Below are positions 16,786 to 26,224 of a stretch of 64,000 nt of DNA, piece by piece; position 1 is the stretch's first letter; each line of letters begins with the position of its first letter. The translations under genes and the position numbers were made by a program. Source of the stretch: Microbacterium enclense. GTDB lineage: Bacteria; Actinomycetota; Actinomycetes; Actinomycetales; Microbacteriaceae. Below the pieces are notes generated by a model that was given only the letters and a program-made list of their open reading frames with translations, did no database searches and was not told where the DNA came from. The stretch is taken from positions 124,001 through 188,000 of the forward strand of contig NZ_KQ758467.1 of the NCBI RefSeq assembly GCF_001456955.1, given 5' to 3'.

Positions 16786-17409
16786 ATGCTGGACACCAGC
16801 CGCCTCACCCCGATCGCGGTCATGATCCTCGCTACTCTCCGCGAAGCCGACATGCACACCTACGAGATGGTGCGACTGCTGAAGGAGCGGGGCGACGACC
16901 GCCTCGTGCCCCTGCAGAAGGGCACGATCTATCACACGGTCGCGCGCCTCGAGCGGGACGGACTGCTCGCCGAGGTCGGCGTCGACCGCGACGGGAACCG
17001 TCCCGAACGGACGACCTACACACTGCTTCCGGCCGGTCACCGCGCCGTCGAGGCATGGGTGCGTGCGGAGCTTCCGCAGATCGACCGGGCGAGCGACTTC
17101 CGCGTGGCGCTGTCGGAAGCGCACAACCTCGACCGCGACGAGGTCGTCGCGCTGCTCGATCGGCGCCGCGACCTTCTGCTGGCCTCGCGCGCCCAGCACC
17201 GGGCGGGCCTCGAAAAGGCCGCCGAGCGCGAGACGCCCGAGCAATTCCTCGTCGAGCTGCAGCGGCAGTCCGCTCTGCTCGACGCCGAACTCGCGTGGCA
17301 GGACTCCCTGCGTGCGCGCCTCGTCGATCGCTCCCTCGCCTGGGGCATCGCCGAGATCCCCGAACACATCAAGAAGAAGCACCACGTCTCGAGGGAGACA
17401 TTCGCATGA
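16786..17409 (+). CDS. PadR-family transcriptional regulator
   Basis: A 207-residue PadR/VirR-type repressor. The winged helix is visible as MILATLREADMHTYEMVRLL then QKGTIYHTVARLERDGLL and the wing ERTTYTLLPAG; the long helical C-terminal half (about residues 95-200) is for dimerisation, as in PadR subfamily 1. ATG 16786 has GAAAGGGGGG upstream. Its stop overlaps the exporter start (ATGA), so the pair is translationally coupled. By family knowledge it would respond to a toxic compound expelled by the exporter. Confidence 0.92.
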   Translation: MLDTSRLTPIAVMILATLREADMHTYEMVRLLKERGDDRLVPLQKGTIYHTVARLERDGLLAEVGVDRDGNRPERTTYTLLPAGHRAVEAWVRAELPQIDRASDFRVALSEAHNLDRDEVVALLDRRRDLLLASRAQHRAGLEKAAERETPEQFLVELQRQSALLDAELAWQDSLRARLVDRSLAWGIAEIPEHIKKKHHVSRETFA

Positions 17410-18950
17410 CCGACGCCCGCGCCGCCTCCGCGGCATCCACTTCGACACCCGCCCGCAGCCCCTGGCCCGCCCTGTGGGCGTTGGTGATCGGCTTCTTCAT
17501 GATCCTGGTCGACACCACGATCGTCTCGGTGGCGAACCCCGCCATCAAGGCGGCACTCGACCCGGACACCAACAATCTCGACAACGTCGTGTGGGTCACC
17601 AGCGCCTATCTGCTGACCTACGCCGTGCCGCTGCTGATCACCGGCCGCCTCGGCGATCGCTTCGGCCCGAAGAACATCTACCTCACGGGCCTGGCGATCT
17701 TCACGATCGCCTCCCTCGCGTGCGGTCTCGCGCCGAGCCTCGAGGTGCTCATCGCCGCCCGCGCCGTGCAGGGTCTGGGCGCCGCGCTGATGACGCCGCA
17801 GACCATGGCCGTGATCACGCGCACGTTCCCGCCGCAGAACCGTGGCGCCGCGATGGGCCTGTGGGGCGCGACGGCCGGTGTGGCCACCCTCGTCGGCCCG
17901 CTCGCGGGCGGCCTGCTCGTCGACGGCCTCGGCTGGGAGTGGATCTTCTTCATCAACATCCCCGTCGGCATCATCGGCTTCATCGCCGCGGTCGTGCTGG
18001 TGCCCCAGCTGCCGCGCACCGCACACAAGTTCGACATCCTCGGCGTCGTGCTGAGCGCCGTGGGTCTGTTCCTCATCGTGTTCGGCCTGCAGGAGGGCGA
18101 GCACTACGCGTGGGCGGCCTGGATCTGGGCGATGGTCGCGGCCGGCGTCGCCGTGATGGCGCTGTTCATCTGGACGCAGGCGCGCAGCACCGGCGAACCG
18201 CTCGTGCCGCTCGATCTGTTCCGCGACCGCAACTTCTCGATCGCGAACCTCGCGATCGCCGCCGTGGGCTTCACCGTGACGAGCATGGCGCTGCCGCAGA
18301 TGTTCTACCTGCAGCTCGCGCGCGGTCTCACCCCGACCGAGTCGGCGCTGCTGCTCGTGCCGCTCGCGATCCTCTCGGGCGTGCTCGCGCCGTTCGCCGG
18401 CAAGCTGCTCGACCGCACCGACCCGCGGTTCCTGCTCGTGCCGGGTCTGCTGCTTGTCGGCGGGTCGCTCGGCCTCTACGTCGCGCTGATCCTGAACGAC
18501 GCGCCGATCTGGACTTTCCTGATCCCCTCGGCCCTCATGGGCGTCGGGAACGCCGGCATGTGGGGTCCGCTCGCCACCACGGCCACCCGCAACCTCCCGC
18601 CCCGTCAGGCGGGCGCCGGGGCCGGCATTTACAACACCACCCGCACCGTCGGCTCCGTGATCGGCTCGGCATCCATCGCCGCCTTCATGCAGGCGCGCCT
18701 CGAGGCGAACCTGCCGGGGGCAGCGGATGCCGGGGCGAGCTTCGGATCCGGAACGTTGCCGCCGCAGATCGTCGGCGGTTTCTCGCAGGCGATGGGGCAG
18801 TCGCTCGTGCTGCCCATCATCGTGATCGGCGTGGGCCTGATCGCCGTGCTGTTCATGCGGCGCCCGTCGATGATCCGTCCCCACGGCGCCCCGCGCGAGA
18901 CCGCATCCGCCGCCCAGGCGCAGGCCGCGCCGGCCGCCGCCGGCGAGTAG
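17406..18950 (+). CDS. MFS drug exporter, DHA2 (14-helix) type
   Basis: A 514-residue major-facilitator antiporter with about 14 helices. Motifs of multidrug exporters: FFMILVDTTIVSVANPAI in helix 1, GRLGDRFGPKNIYL (loop 2-3 motif A), and GGLLVDGLGWEWIFFINIPVG (motif C of antiporters). Coupled to the PadR gene by a 4-bp overlap, so it is the probable regulated target. Followed by a strong terminator. Substrate unknown. Confidence 0.92.
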   Translation: MTDARAASAASTSTPARSPWPALWALVIGFFMILVDTTIVSVANPAIKAALDPDTNNLDNVVWVTSAYLLTYAVPLLITGRLGDRFGPKNIYLTGLAIFTIASLACGLAPSLEVLIAARAVQGLGAALMTPQTMAVITRTFPPQNRGAAMGLWGATAGVATLVGPLAGGLLVDGLGWEWIFFINIPVGIIGFIAAVVLVPQLPRTAHKFDILGVVLSAVGLFLIVFGLQEGEHYAWAAWIWAMVAAGVAVMALFIWTQARSTGEPLVPLDLFRDRNFSIANLAIAAVGFTVTSMALPQMFYLQLARGLTPTESALLLVPLAILSGVLAPFAGKLLDRTDPRFLLVPGLLLVGGSLGLYVALILNDAPIWTFLIPSALMGVGNAGMWGPLATTATRNLPPRQAGAGAGIYNTTRTVGSVIGSASIAAFMQARLEANLPGAADAGASFGSGTLPPQIVGGFSQAMGQSLVLPIIVIGVGLIAVLFMRRPSMIRPHGAPRETASAAQAQAAPAAAGE

Positions 18951-18963
18951 CCGACGCGACACG

Positions 18964-19000
18964 CGAACGCCGTCGTCCCCGTGCGGGGCGGCGGCGTTCG
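18964..19000 (+). terminator. Terminator of PadR/exporter operon
   Basis: Arms beginning CGAACGCCG (18964-18981) and ending CGGCGTTCG (18984-19000) pair almost completely around a 2-nt loop, 14 bases past the exporter stop. Confidence 0.7.
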
Positions 19001-19028
19001 TCGTTCCCGCGTCGACTCGGCCCGTCGA

Positions 19029-19059
19029 ATATTGACTTATACGCAGCTATAGTCAATAT
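19029..19059 (+). promoter_or_regulatory. Long AT-rich dyad (TetR-type operator)
   Basis: Perfect 9-bp arms ATATTGACT (19029-19037) and AGTCAATAT (19051-19059) with a 13-bp spacer holding TATA at both ends. TTGACT could be a -35 for the following gene. Probably bound by the TetR protein encoded two genes downstream. Confidence 0.6.
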
Positions 19060-19117
19060 CGGGGACAGGCGCCGCGCCGCGGTCGTCCCTCTCGCCCGAC
19101 GCCCCGAGGAGCCCTCG

Positions 19118-19780
19118 ATGACCGCTACCGCCACTCCCACCGTCACCCCGTCCGTCCCCCGGCGTCACGCCGCCCCGGTCGCACCGCGATCGCCCTCGTG
19201 GCCCCGCGCGGCCGGCATCCTGATCCTCGCCGGAGGGGTCATGCTGACCGTCGCCACCGGCCTCGAGGTCGGCACCGACGTGGCGACCGATCCGGCGCCG
19301 GCGGCCGCCTTCTGGGTGCTGTTTGTCGGCAGCGTGCTCGCCCAGGTCGCCGCGATGTTCCCCCTCGCCCTCGGGCGCGGTGACGGCCACGGCGCCGTGG
19401 GCTCGTCGCTCGTCGGCAAGCTCGCGCTGCTCGGCTTCGGCGCGTTCCTGCTCGCCAACCACAGCCTGTACCTCGTCGTGACGTACCTCCTGCCGACCGC
19501 CACGCCCAGCGTCGGTGCGATGGCCTTCGTGCTCGGCGTCAGCGCCGTGCAGGGGATGCTGCTCGTGCTCGGCGGCGTCGTCATCGCCCGGGCGGGGGTG
19601 CTTCGCGGCGCGGCGCGCTGGGCGATCCTCGTCCTCTCGCTCGTCGGCTTCGCCCTCGGCGCCGTCGTCTCCGATCCCTCGAACGGGGTGCTGACCGACG
19701 TCATGTACTTCGTCTCGACCGGGGCGCAGATCGTCGCGGGCATCCTCATCGCGCGGGCGACCCTCAGCGCCGCGAAGTAG
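19118..19780 (+). CDS. Membrane protein, six-helix, unknown function
   Basis: A 220-residue protein with a Thr/Pro-rich cytoplasmic N-terminus and about six hydrophobic helices (for example AAGILILAGGVMLTVATGL, AFWVLFVGSVLAQVAAMFPL and WAILVLSLVGFALGAVV). ATG 19118 has GAGGAG 7 bases upstream. It lies between a 31-bp dyad operator and a TetR gene starting 10 bp after its stop, so it is likely the regulated product of that repressor. I do not recognise the family. Confidence 0.75.
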   Translation: MTATATPTVTPSVPRRHAAPVAPRSPSWPRAAGILILAGGVMLTVATGLEVGTDVATDPAPAAAFWVLFVGSVLAQVAAMFPLALGRGDGHGAVGSSLVGKLALLGFGAFLLANHSLYLVVTYLLPTATPSVGAMAFVLGVSAVQGMLLVLGGVVIARAGVLRGAARWAILVLSLVGFALGAVVSDPSNGVLTDVMYFVSTGAQIVAGILIARATLSAAK

Positions 19781-19790
19781 CGTTTGCGAC

Positions 19791-20420
19791 GTGCCCCGCA
19801 GCTATCACTCCCCCCGGCGGCAGGCGGATGCCGCCGCCACCCGCGCGAACATCGTCGATGCGGCGGCCCGTCTGTTCATCCGCGACGGATACGTGGCCAC
19901 CTCGATCAAGGCGATCGCCGCCGAGGCGGGGGTGTCGGTTCCGACGGTGCACCTCAACGGCCCCAAGCACTCGCTGCTGATCGCCGCTTTCGAGCGCACA
20001 TTCGCGGGCGATGAGGGACGGCATTCCCTCGCGGAGCGGCCCGAACTCGTCGCGATCATGGGCGAGTCCGACACCGACACGGCCATCGCGCGATACGTCG
20101 AGTTCCTCATCGACGCGAATCACCGCTCCGCCGCCATCGTGCGGGCCATGCTCGCCGCCGCCGACAGCGACGAGGAGGTGCGCGCGGCTTACGAAGATCT
20201 CGAGCAGCGCCGCCACCGCGACATGACCATCGCGGCCAGCTGGTTCCTGCAGCGCGACCGCATCCGCGTCGACCAGGTCGCTCTCGCGGCCGATGTCCTG
20301 GGGCTCATCACCGGACCCGACCCCTGGACGCACTTCACCGTCGCCCGCGGGTGGCCCGTCGACGCCTACCGGTCGTGGCTCACGGCCCAGCTGATCCGCC
20401 TCTCCGACAACCTCGAGTAG
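19791..20420 (+). CDS. TetR-family regulator
   Basis: A 209-residue TetR repressor: RANIVDAAARLFIRDGYVATSIKAIAAEAGVSVPTV is the N-terminal helix-turn-helix (residues about 18-53), followed by an all-helical ligand domain. The start is a GTG 10 bp after the membrane-protein stop, without a clear ribosome site, suggesting coupling. Likely autoregulates through the ATATTGACT dyad at 19029. Ligand unknown. Confidence 0.88.
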   Translation: MPRSYHSPRRQADAAATRANIVDAAARLFIRDGYVATSIKAIAAEAGVSVPTVHLNGPKHSLLIAAFERTFAGDEGRHSLAERPELVAIMGESDTDTAIARYVEFLIDANHRSAAIVRAMLAAADSDEEVRAAYEDLEQRRHRDMTIAASWFLQRDRIRVDQVALAADVLGLITGPDPWTHFTVARGWPVDAYRSWLTAQLIRLSDNLE

Positions 20421-20424
20421 TCGT

Positions 20425-20444
20425 CCTCCGTCGCCCGGCGGAGG
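20425..20444 (+). terminator. Short hairpin after tetR
   Basis: CCTCCG and CGGAGG arms around an 8-nt loop, 4 bases past the tetR stop. Weak but well placed; the glycosyltransferase follows 26 bp later. Confidence 0.35.
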
Positions 20445-20469
20445 GCCTCCTCCCCGAAAGACAGAAGAC

Positions 20470-21756
20470 ATGACCCGATCCGCCCTGCTTTGCAGCATGC
20501 CCGCCGTCGGCCACGTCGGCCCTCTCCTCGTCGTCGCGACAGAGCTCCAGCGACGCGGATGGCGGGTGCGGATGCTCACCGGCGCCCGCTATCGACGGAT
20601 GGTTCAGGATGCCGGCATCCCTTTCCTCCCGCTTCCGCCCGAGGCCGACACGCTCGACGGGATCGGCGCCGGCGACGACGAGCGCGACCGCGGCCTAGCC
20701 ACCATCAACCGTGGGGTCGAGCGCGCGTTCGTCGACCCCGCCGCGCCGGCGGCGGTCGCGCTCGACGAGATCCTGCGTCACGAGCCCGCCGACGTCGTTC
20801 TGCACGACATGACCTTTCTCGGTGTGCAGACGCTGTTCGCGCGCCACCGGGCCGAACGTCCGCTCACGGTCCTGTGCGGCATCGGCCCCGCCGGGTTCTC
20901 CAGTCGCGACACGGCACCCTACGGGCTCGGCGTCACGCCGCTCGCCACACCCGTGCTCAACCGGCTCCGCAACCGCATCCTGGGCGTCACGGCGAAGGCC
21001 GTGCTGCGACCGGTGCACCGCTCGCTCGACGAGTTCCTCATCGGAGTCGGCGCGCCGCCCCTCGGCGGCGCCTTCTTCATGGACGCCCTGTCGCGCAGCG
21101 ACCTGCTCGCCCAGTTCACGGTCGCGGAGTTCGAGTACCACCGCAGCGACGCGCCCGCCCACCTGCGCTTCTACGGGCCCATGGCCACCGCCGCTGCGGC
21201 CCCCACCCCCGCACCGGCGTGGTTCGACGAGCTCGACTCCGCTCTCCCTCTCGTGCACGTCACGCAGGGCACGGTCGCCAACACCGACTACAGCGAGGTG
21301 ATCGAACCGACTCTCACCGCCCTCGCCGACCTGCCCGTGCAGGTCGCGGTGACGACGGGCGGGCGTCCCGTCGACACGCTGCCGGAGCTTCCCGCGAATG
21401 CGTTCGCCGCCAGCTACCTGCCCTACGACGACCTGCTCGCCCGCACCAGCGTGCTCGTGACCAACGGCGGCTAAGGCGGGTTGCACCACGCGATGCGTCA
21501 CGGAGTGCCGATCGTGATCGCGGGCGACTCGGAGGACAAGGTCGAGACCTCCGCCCGCGTGCAGCACGCCCGCGTCGGGGTGAACCTGCGCACCGGGCGC
21601 CCGACTCCGGATGCCGTGCGCTCGGCCGTCCAGCGCATCCTCGCCGATCCGGGTTACCGCGCCAGGGCGAGACGCATCGGCGACGCCATCGCCGTCGCGC
21701 CGGGGGCCGCCGGTCTCGTCGACGACATCGAGGCGATGCTGGTGGCTCGGGAGTGA
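20470..21756 (+). pseudogene. UGT/MGT-like glycosyltransferase broken by one in-frame stop
   Basis: A GT-B-fold glycosyltransferase of the macrolide/UDP-glucuronosyl type, about 428 residues if read through. It starts MTRSALLCSMPAVGHVGPLL (ATG 20470). The donor-site motif reads LVTNGG then TAA at 21472-21474, then GGLHHAMRHGVPIVIAG in the same frame. Family members have Tyr or Phe after NGG here, so one base (TAC or TAT to TAA) explains the break. The downstream part stays fully open to 21756 with normal codon use, so the damage is recent, or it is a sequencing error or a read-through. Truncated after 334 residues it would lack the donor domain. It would glycosylate a small molecule, perhaps for resistance. 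Confidence 0.8.
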
Positions 21757-21887
21757 CGTACCGGTGACGCGATCGCCGTCGCGCTGAGGTTCGCGGCCTC
21801 GTCGCCGTAATCGAGGCGAGGCTCGCGGCTCATGGCCGACCACCAGGCGTCGTGGCATCCGTCCCGGATGGGGAGCCCCGGCCGCCA

Positions 21888-22484
21888 TCACCCCCGGCGC
21901 ACGCACACCAGCGCGTCGACGGGTCGCGCGCCGCGCGTCTCTCGCGTGCGGGTCTCGACGACGTCGAAGCCCGCGGCATCCACTCGCCGTCGCAGGTCCG
22001 CAACCGGCCAGCGAAAGGCTTCGGCGACGGCGTGGTCGAACGCCTCGACCTTCGAACCCGTGAAGAAGCCGACCAGCAGACCGCCGCCCGGCCGCACGAC
22101 GCGGGCGAACTCGCGGAGTGGTGTCTCGATCGAGGCGGGGTCGTGATGGATGGTCGAGAACCACGACAGGATGCCACCGAGCGATGCGGGTGTCTCCTGG
22201 AGATCGTCGATGCTGCCGAGGCGGAAAGGGATGCCGGGATGCGCCGCCGTCGCATGCGCGATGAACCGCGGCACGAGGTCGACGCCGCGCGCGTCGAGGC
22301 CCCGAGCGGCCAGGTGAGCGGTCCAGTGGCCCGGTCCGCATCCCGCGTCGAGGACCGGCCCGGTGAGGGTCGACGCCCACGTGTCGACGAGCTGGCGATC
22401 GGAGGGGTGGACGGCCGCCATCGACCCGAGCAGGTCGATGTACTCGGCGGCTCGCGCGTCGTACGCAGCGGCGGGGGTCGGCAC
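21888..22484 (-). CDS. Class I SAM-dependent methyltransferase
   Basis: A 198-residue Rossmann methyltransferase. Motif I is VLDAGCGPGHWTAHLA (about residues 44-59), followed by GVDLVPRF and VVRPGGGLLVGFF. GTG start at 22484 lies 10 bp after the stop of the TfoX-like gene, suggesting a two-gene unit. Methyl acceptor unknown. Confidence 0.88.
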   Translation of the reverse strand: MPTPAAAYDARAAEYIDLLGSMAAVHPSDRQLVDTWASTLTGPVLDAGCGPGHWTAHLAARGLDARGVDLVPRFIAHATAAHPGIPFRLGSIDDLQETPASLGGILSWFSTIHHDPASIETPLREFARVVRPGGGLLVGFFTGSKVEAFDHAVAEAFRWPVADLRRRVDAAGFDVVETRTRETRGARPVDALVCVRRG

Positions 22485-22493
22485 CGGTCGAGG

Positions 22494-22835
22494 CTACGGC
22501 GTGATCGAGTCGACGAAGACGCGCGCCTCGTCGATGAGCTGCATCCAGCGGTCCGCCCCGGCGTCGAGCGGGATCTCCGCCCACTCGCGCATCGGCCTGC
22601 CGCGCATGACCATGGGGGCGCCGACGCCCTCACCGATCAGCTCGCCGACCCGTCGCTCATGCAGCTTCACCACGAGGGAGCCGTTGTGCACCACGAAGGC
22701 GAAGACCTTCCCGCGGATCCGCAGGCCTTCGGTACCGAACATCCGGCCGATGTCGACGCCGGGCAGCCCGCACGCACGCGCCGCGATCGGGTCGAACACC
22801 TCGCGGCCGCGTGCCATGGCATCCCTATCGACCAT
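22494..22835 (-). CDS. TfoX/Sxy N-terminal-like protein
   Basis: About 113 residues with the pattern of the TfoX N-terminal domain: VDIGRMFGTEGLRIRGKVFA, then a strand VVKLHERRV, and MREWAEIPLD. The C-terminal TfoX domain is absent. ATG 22835 is preferred to the GTG nine bases upstream because TAACGT lies exactly 7 bases before it (leaderless pattern). In actinobacteria such small proteins have no settled role; a competence function should not be assumed. Confidence 0.7.
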   Translation of the reverse strand: MVDRDAMARGREVFDPIAARACGLPGVDIGRMFGTEGLRIRGKVFAFVVHNGSLVVKLHERRVGELIGEGVGAPMVMRGRPMREWAEIPLDAGADRWMQLIDEARVFVDSITP

Positions 22836-23021
22836 GGCCGCCACGTTAGCGGCGCGAGCGGGGGTGGGGCCAGGGTTGGGGATGCCGGGGGTGTTGGGGA
22901 GGCGGGGGTGCGGGGGCTTCGCGGGGTGCGCGGTGCGGGGGCGTGGTTGCCGGGGCCGCGGGAGGCCGCTCCTAGGGCGAGGCCGGGTCCACCACCGCGA
23001 GCGGCCGGGGCGACGCAGCGA

Positions 23022-24293
23022 CTAGCTCAGCGCTACCCGGGCGGCGATGTCGGTGCGGAACTGCCCGCCGTCCAGGCCGATGCGATCGAGCCCCGCGTAC
23101 GCGGCGGTGCGCGCCTCGGCGAAGGTGGTGCCCGTGGCGACGACGCTGAGCACACGCCCCCCGGTGGCGACGAGCTGGCCGTCGCGCAGCGCCGTCGCGG
23201 CGTGGGCGACGTGCACGCCGTCGACCTCTTCGGCCTCGTCGATGCCCGTGAGAACGCGGCCGGTGACCGGGGCTTCGGGGTAGCCCTCGCTCGCGAGCAC
23301 GACGGTGACGGCCGTGGCGTCGGCGAAGGCCGGACGCGGCTCGTCTTCGAGGGTGCCGGATGCCGCCGCCAGCAGCAGACGCGACAGCGGGTCGACGAGG
23401 CGGGGGAGCACGACCTGCGTCTCGGGGTCGCCGAAGCGGGCGTTGAACTCGATGACCTTGACGCCCTGCTCGGTGAGGATGAGCCCGGCGTAGAGGAGTC
23501 CGATGAACGGGGTGCCCTCGGCATCCATCTGCTTGATGACGGGCTCCGCGATCTCGCGCGTCACCTGCGCGACGAACTCGTCTTCGCCGCCGAACCGCTC
23601 GCTCAGCCACGGCAGCGGAGAGTACGCGCCCATACCGCCGGTGTTCGGGCCGTCGTCGCCGTCGCGGAGGCGCTTGAAGTCCTGCGCGGGGCTGAACGGA
23701 GCGACGTGGTCGCCGTCGCTGAGGAAGAACAGTGACACCTCGGGGCCCGAGAGGAACTCCTCGATCAGCACGGCGCCGGTCGGCAGATAGGTCTCGGCGT
23801 GGGCGATCGCGGCGTCACGGTCGGAGGTGACGATGACGCCCTTGCCCGCGGCCAGGCCGTCGGCCTTCACGACGTAGGGGGCGCCGTAGGCGTCGAGCGC
23901 CTCCTCGACGGATGCCACGTCGTGCGCGCGCGCGGAGCGTCCGGTGGGCACGCCCGCGGCATCCATGATGCGCTTGGCATAGGTTTTCGAGCCCTCGAGC
24001 TGGGCGGCGGCCTTGCCCGGACCGAACACGGGGATGCCGTGGGCGCGCAGTGGGTCGGCGACGCCGGCGACCAGCGGGGCCTCGGGGCCGACGACGACCA
24101 GGTCGACGGCCTCGGCCTTGGCGAATTCGAGCACGGCGTTCGGGTCGAGCGGATCGAGGTCGACCAGGTGGGCCTCGCGGGCGATGCCGGCGTTGCCAGG
24201 GGCGGCGAAGATCGCGTGCGTCTCCGCTTCGCTGCGGAGGGCGAGGATGATGGCGTGCTCGCGCGCGCCCGAACCGAGGACCAGGATTCTCAC
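23022..24293 (-). CDS. purD: Phosphoribosylamine-glycine ligase PurD
   Basis: GAR synthetase, ATP-grasp enzyme joining phosphoribosylamine and glycine. A 423-residue chain of normal length: [15 protein letters not shown] at the start, [27 protein letters not shown] (ATP-binding lysine), [10 protein letters not shown], and [10 protein letters not shown] (metal ligands). The start is GTG at 24293, with TAGGCT 6 bases upstream, so probably leaderless. It is divergent from the SCP-like gene, with an unusual inverted-repeat cluster in between. Confidence 0.97.
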   Translation of the reverse strand: MRILVLGSGAREHAIILALRSEAETHAIFAAPGNAGIAREAHLVDLDPLDPNAVLEFAKAEAVDLVVVGPEAPLVAGVADPLRAHGIPVFGPGKAAAQLEGSKTYAKRIMDAAGVPTGRSARAHDVASVEEALDAYGAPYVVKADGLAAGKGVIVTSDRDAAIAHAETYLPTGAVLIEEFLSGPEVSLFFLSDGDHVAPFSPAQDFKRLRDGDDGPNTGGMGAYSPLPWLSERFGGEDEFVAQVTREIAEPVIKQMDAEGTPFIGLLYAGLILTEQGVKVIEFNARFGDPETQVVLPRLVDPLSRLLLAAASGTLEDEPRPAFADATAVTVVLASEGYPEAPVTGRVLTGIDEAEEVDGVHVAHAATALRDGQLVATGGRVLSVVATGTTFAEARTAAYAGLDRIGLDGGQFRTDIAARVALS

Positions 24294-24335
24294 CGGCTTA
24301 GCCTACCGACCACGGGATCGGGCCTCCGGCGTCGG

Positions 24336-24567
24336 ACACAACGCAGGTGTTTCCGTCCGGGCCCGGGGTTGTTCCGGCGTCCGGCGTGCGGCGGGGCGGC
24401 GAAATTCCTGCGTTGTGTCCAACCGGGCCACGGCTTCGGGTCGCCGCCATTTGCCCGAGCCAACCTCACGTTGCCGCGGGTCCGTACACAACGCAGGAAT
24501 TCCGTCGGTCGCTCGAGCAGCTCCCGCCCCGGGGTGCGGTGAACGGAGCGGATCTCCTGCGTTGCGT
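24336..24567. repeat. Four ACACAACGCAGG words in alternating orientation
   Basis: Forward at 24336-24347, reverse at 24407-24418, forward at 24486-24497, reverse (one change) at 24556-24567. Each forward/reverse pair brackets about 58-59 bases, so two similar stem-loops can form. The spacer separates divergent purD and the SCP-like gene and shows no coding potential. Confidence 0.75.
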
Positions 24568-24610
24568 CCGGCGGGTCGTCGAGCCGCAGCCCGCGGGTAG
24601 CGTGGATGCC

Positions 24611-24967
24611 ATGCCTCCCCGCCGCATCGAGACCGGAGACGGCCGCGCCGCTCTCGCCGCCGTGGCCGCGGGTGACGCCCCGCGTCCGGCGACCGCCACC
24701 GCCGTGCGCTATCTGCTGCAGCTGCTCGTGGAGAAGGCGCCGGGCAACTCGGTCGAGATGCGCGTGCCGCCCTTCGGCGCCGTGCAGGTCATCGAGGGCC
24801 CGCGCCACACGCGTGGCACCCCGCCCAACGTCGTCGAGACCGACGCCGCCACCTGGATCGCCGTCGCCACCGGTCAGGAGCAATGGGCGGATGCCGTGAC
24901 TGCGGGCCGCATCGTGGCATCCGGTGTCCGCGCCGATCTCAGCGCGCTGCTGCCGCTGCGGCCGTAG
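24611..24967 (+). CDS. Bacterial sterol-carrier-protein ortholog
   Basis: 118 residues matching the actinobacterial SCP2-like family: [57 protein letters not shown] and [14 protein letters not shown]. The SCP2 fold binds lipids, but the role of this single-domain form is unknown. ATG 24611 follows TAGCGT plus 7 bases (leaderless). Short hairpin at 24970 follows. Confidence 0.85.
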   Translation: MPPRRIETGDGRAALAAVAAGDAPRPATATAVRYLLQLLVEKAPGNSVEMRVPPFGAVQVIEGPRHTRGTPPNVVETDAATWIAVATGQEQWADAVTAGRIVASGVRADLSALLPLRP

Positions 24968-24969
24968 CT

Positions 24970-24986
24970 TCGGCGGCGACCGCCGA
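24970..24986 (+). terminator. Hairpin after SCP-like gene
   Basis: TCGGCGG, 3-nt loop, CCGCCGA, beginning 3 bases past the stop codon. Confidence 0.5.
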
Positions 24987-25058
24987 GCCGGAGCGTCGAA
25001 TCACACGTGCGCTATCGGCCGGTCTGGTGGCAGCCGTTCGTCGAAACCGCACTCGCTT

Positions 25059-25119
25059 GCCGAGACCGCATCCGATCGCGGCCGAACGGGTACGGTCTCG
25101 GCGAACGACTGCGTCCTCG
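25059..25119. repeat. Inverted GCCGAGACCG words and CGAACGA-TGCG motif
   Basis: GCCGAGACCG (25059-25068) and its complement (25093-25102) lie in the spacer between convergent genes. The adjoining CGAACGACTGCGTCCTCG (25102-25119) matches 16 of 18 bases of 11893-11910, so the two spacers share an element. Confidence 0.5.
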
Positions 25120-25143
25120 CTGTGGCGCGTCGAAAGGCCCGCG

Positions 25144-26076
25144 TCAGCGGCGGACCGGGTCGCCGCCGCCGGCGAGGAACCGCTCGAGATCGCGGCGGGT
25201 GGGGGCCGCTTCCCAGTCGCCCGGCACGAGGCAGGCCATCGCGCCGCAGGCGTTGGCGCGCACGAGGGTGTCAGCGGTGTCGAGGCCCTCGAGGTGCGCG
25301 CTGAGGTATCCGGCGACGAAGGCGTCGCCCGCGCCGACGGTGTCGAGCGGGTCGATGACGAAACCCGCGGCCTTGATCACCCCGGTGGCGGTGAAGACGG
25401 CCGCGCCGTCGGGTCCGCGCTTGACGACCACCTGGTCGACACCGCGCGCCAGAAGGTGCTCCGCGGCATCCGGGGAGAGCAGGTCGAGCTCCTCCACCCC
25501 GCCGAACACCAGCGTCGCGCGCTCGGCGATCTCGCGCAGGATCGGCCCGGCGACCTCGGACGCCGCAAGCGCTGAGCGGTAGTTCACGTCGAAGCTCACT
25601 GGAACACCCGCAGCTCGCGCGCGGTCGACGGCGTCGAGCACGGCCGCCCGCGCCGTGTCGGAGAGCAGCGGGGTGATGCCGGTGACGTGGAGCAGGCGGG
25701 CATCCTCGATCCATCCCGCCGGCAGATCGGCGGGCTCGAGCCGCGAACCCGCCGAACCGCGGCGGTAGTAGTGCACGGCGGTGGATGCCGCGGACGGACG
25801 CTCCTTCAGCATCAGGCCCGTGGCCGCGCCGGCGTCGACGATCGCGCGCACGTCGAGGCCTTCGCCGCGGAGCTCGCGCGTGATCCGCTCGCCCAGGGGA
25901 TCGTCGCCGACGCGGCCGAGCCACGCGGTGCTCACGCCCAGGCGCTGCAGCCCGACGGCGACGTTGCTCTCTGCCCCGCCGATGCCCAGGGTCAGGCCGG
26001 ACGCGTGCCGCAGCGAGCCGATCTCGGTCGTGCGGGCGAGCGCCATCGTCTCGCCGAAGGTGACGACGCGGGTCAT
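25144..26076 (-). CDS. kdgK: 2-keto-3-deoxygluconate kinase
   Basis: PfkB-family kinase of 310 residues with the KDG-kinase signature YYRRGSAGSRLEP (about residues 103-115) and the catalytic DTVGAGDAFVAG near residue 245. It phosphorylates 2-keto-3-deoxygluconate to KDPG, the substrate of the aldolase encoded just upstream. Last gene of the minus-strand hexuronate cluster, 148 bp after eda. Confidence 0.92.
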   Translation of the reverse strand: MTRVVTFGETMALARTTEIGSLRHASGLTLGIGGAESNVAVGLQRLGVSTAWLGRVGDDPLGERITRELRGEGLDVRAIVDAGAATGLMLKERPSAASTAVHYYRRGSAGSRLEPADLPAGWIEDARLLHVTGITPLLSDTARAAVLDAVDRARAAGVPVSFDVNYRSALAASEVAGPILREIAERATLVFGGVEELDLLSPDAAEHLLARGVDQVVVKRGPDGAAVFTATGVIKAAGFVIDPLDTVGAGDAFVAGYLSAHLEGLDTADTLVRANACGAMACLVPGDWEAAPTRRDLERFLAGGGDPVRR

Positions 26077-26224
26077 GAGCGGCCTCCCCGACCGTGCTCT
26101 GCGACCCCGGCGCCACGAGCGGGGGGACGGGTGACCCCGGCGTCACGTCGAGCCGCGGACGGGGTGACAACGCTGCGAGGAGCCGGGCGCAGTCGGGCGC
26201 CGCGACGAGCCGCGACCACCCCGG

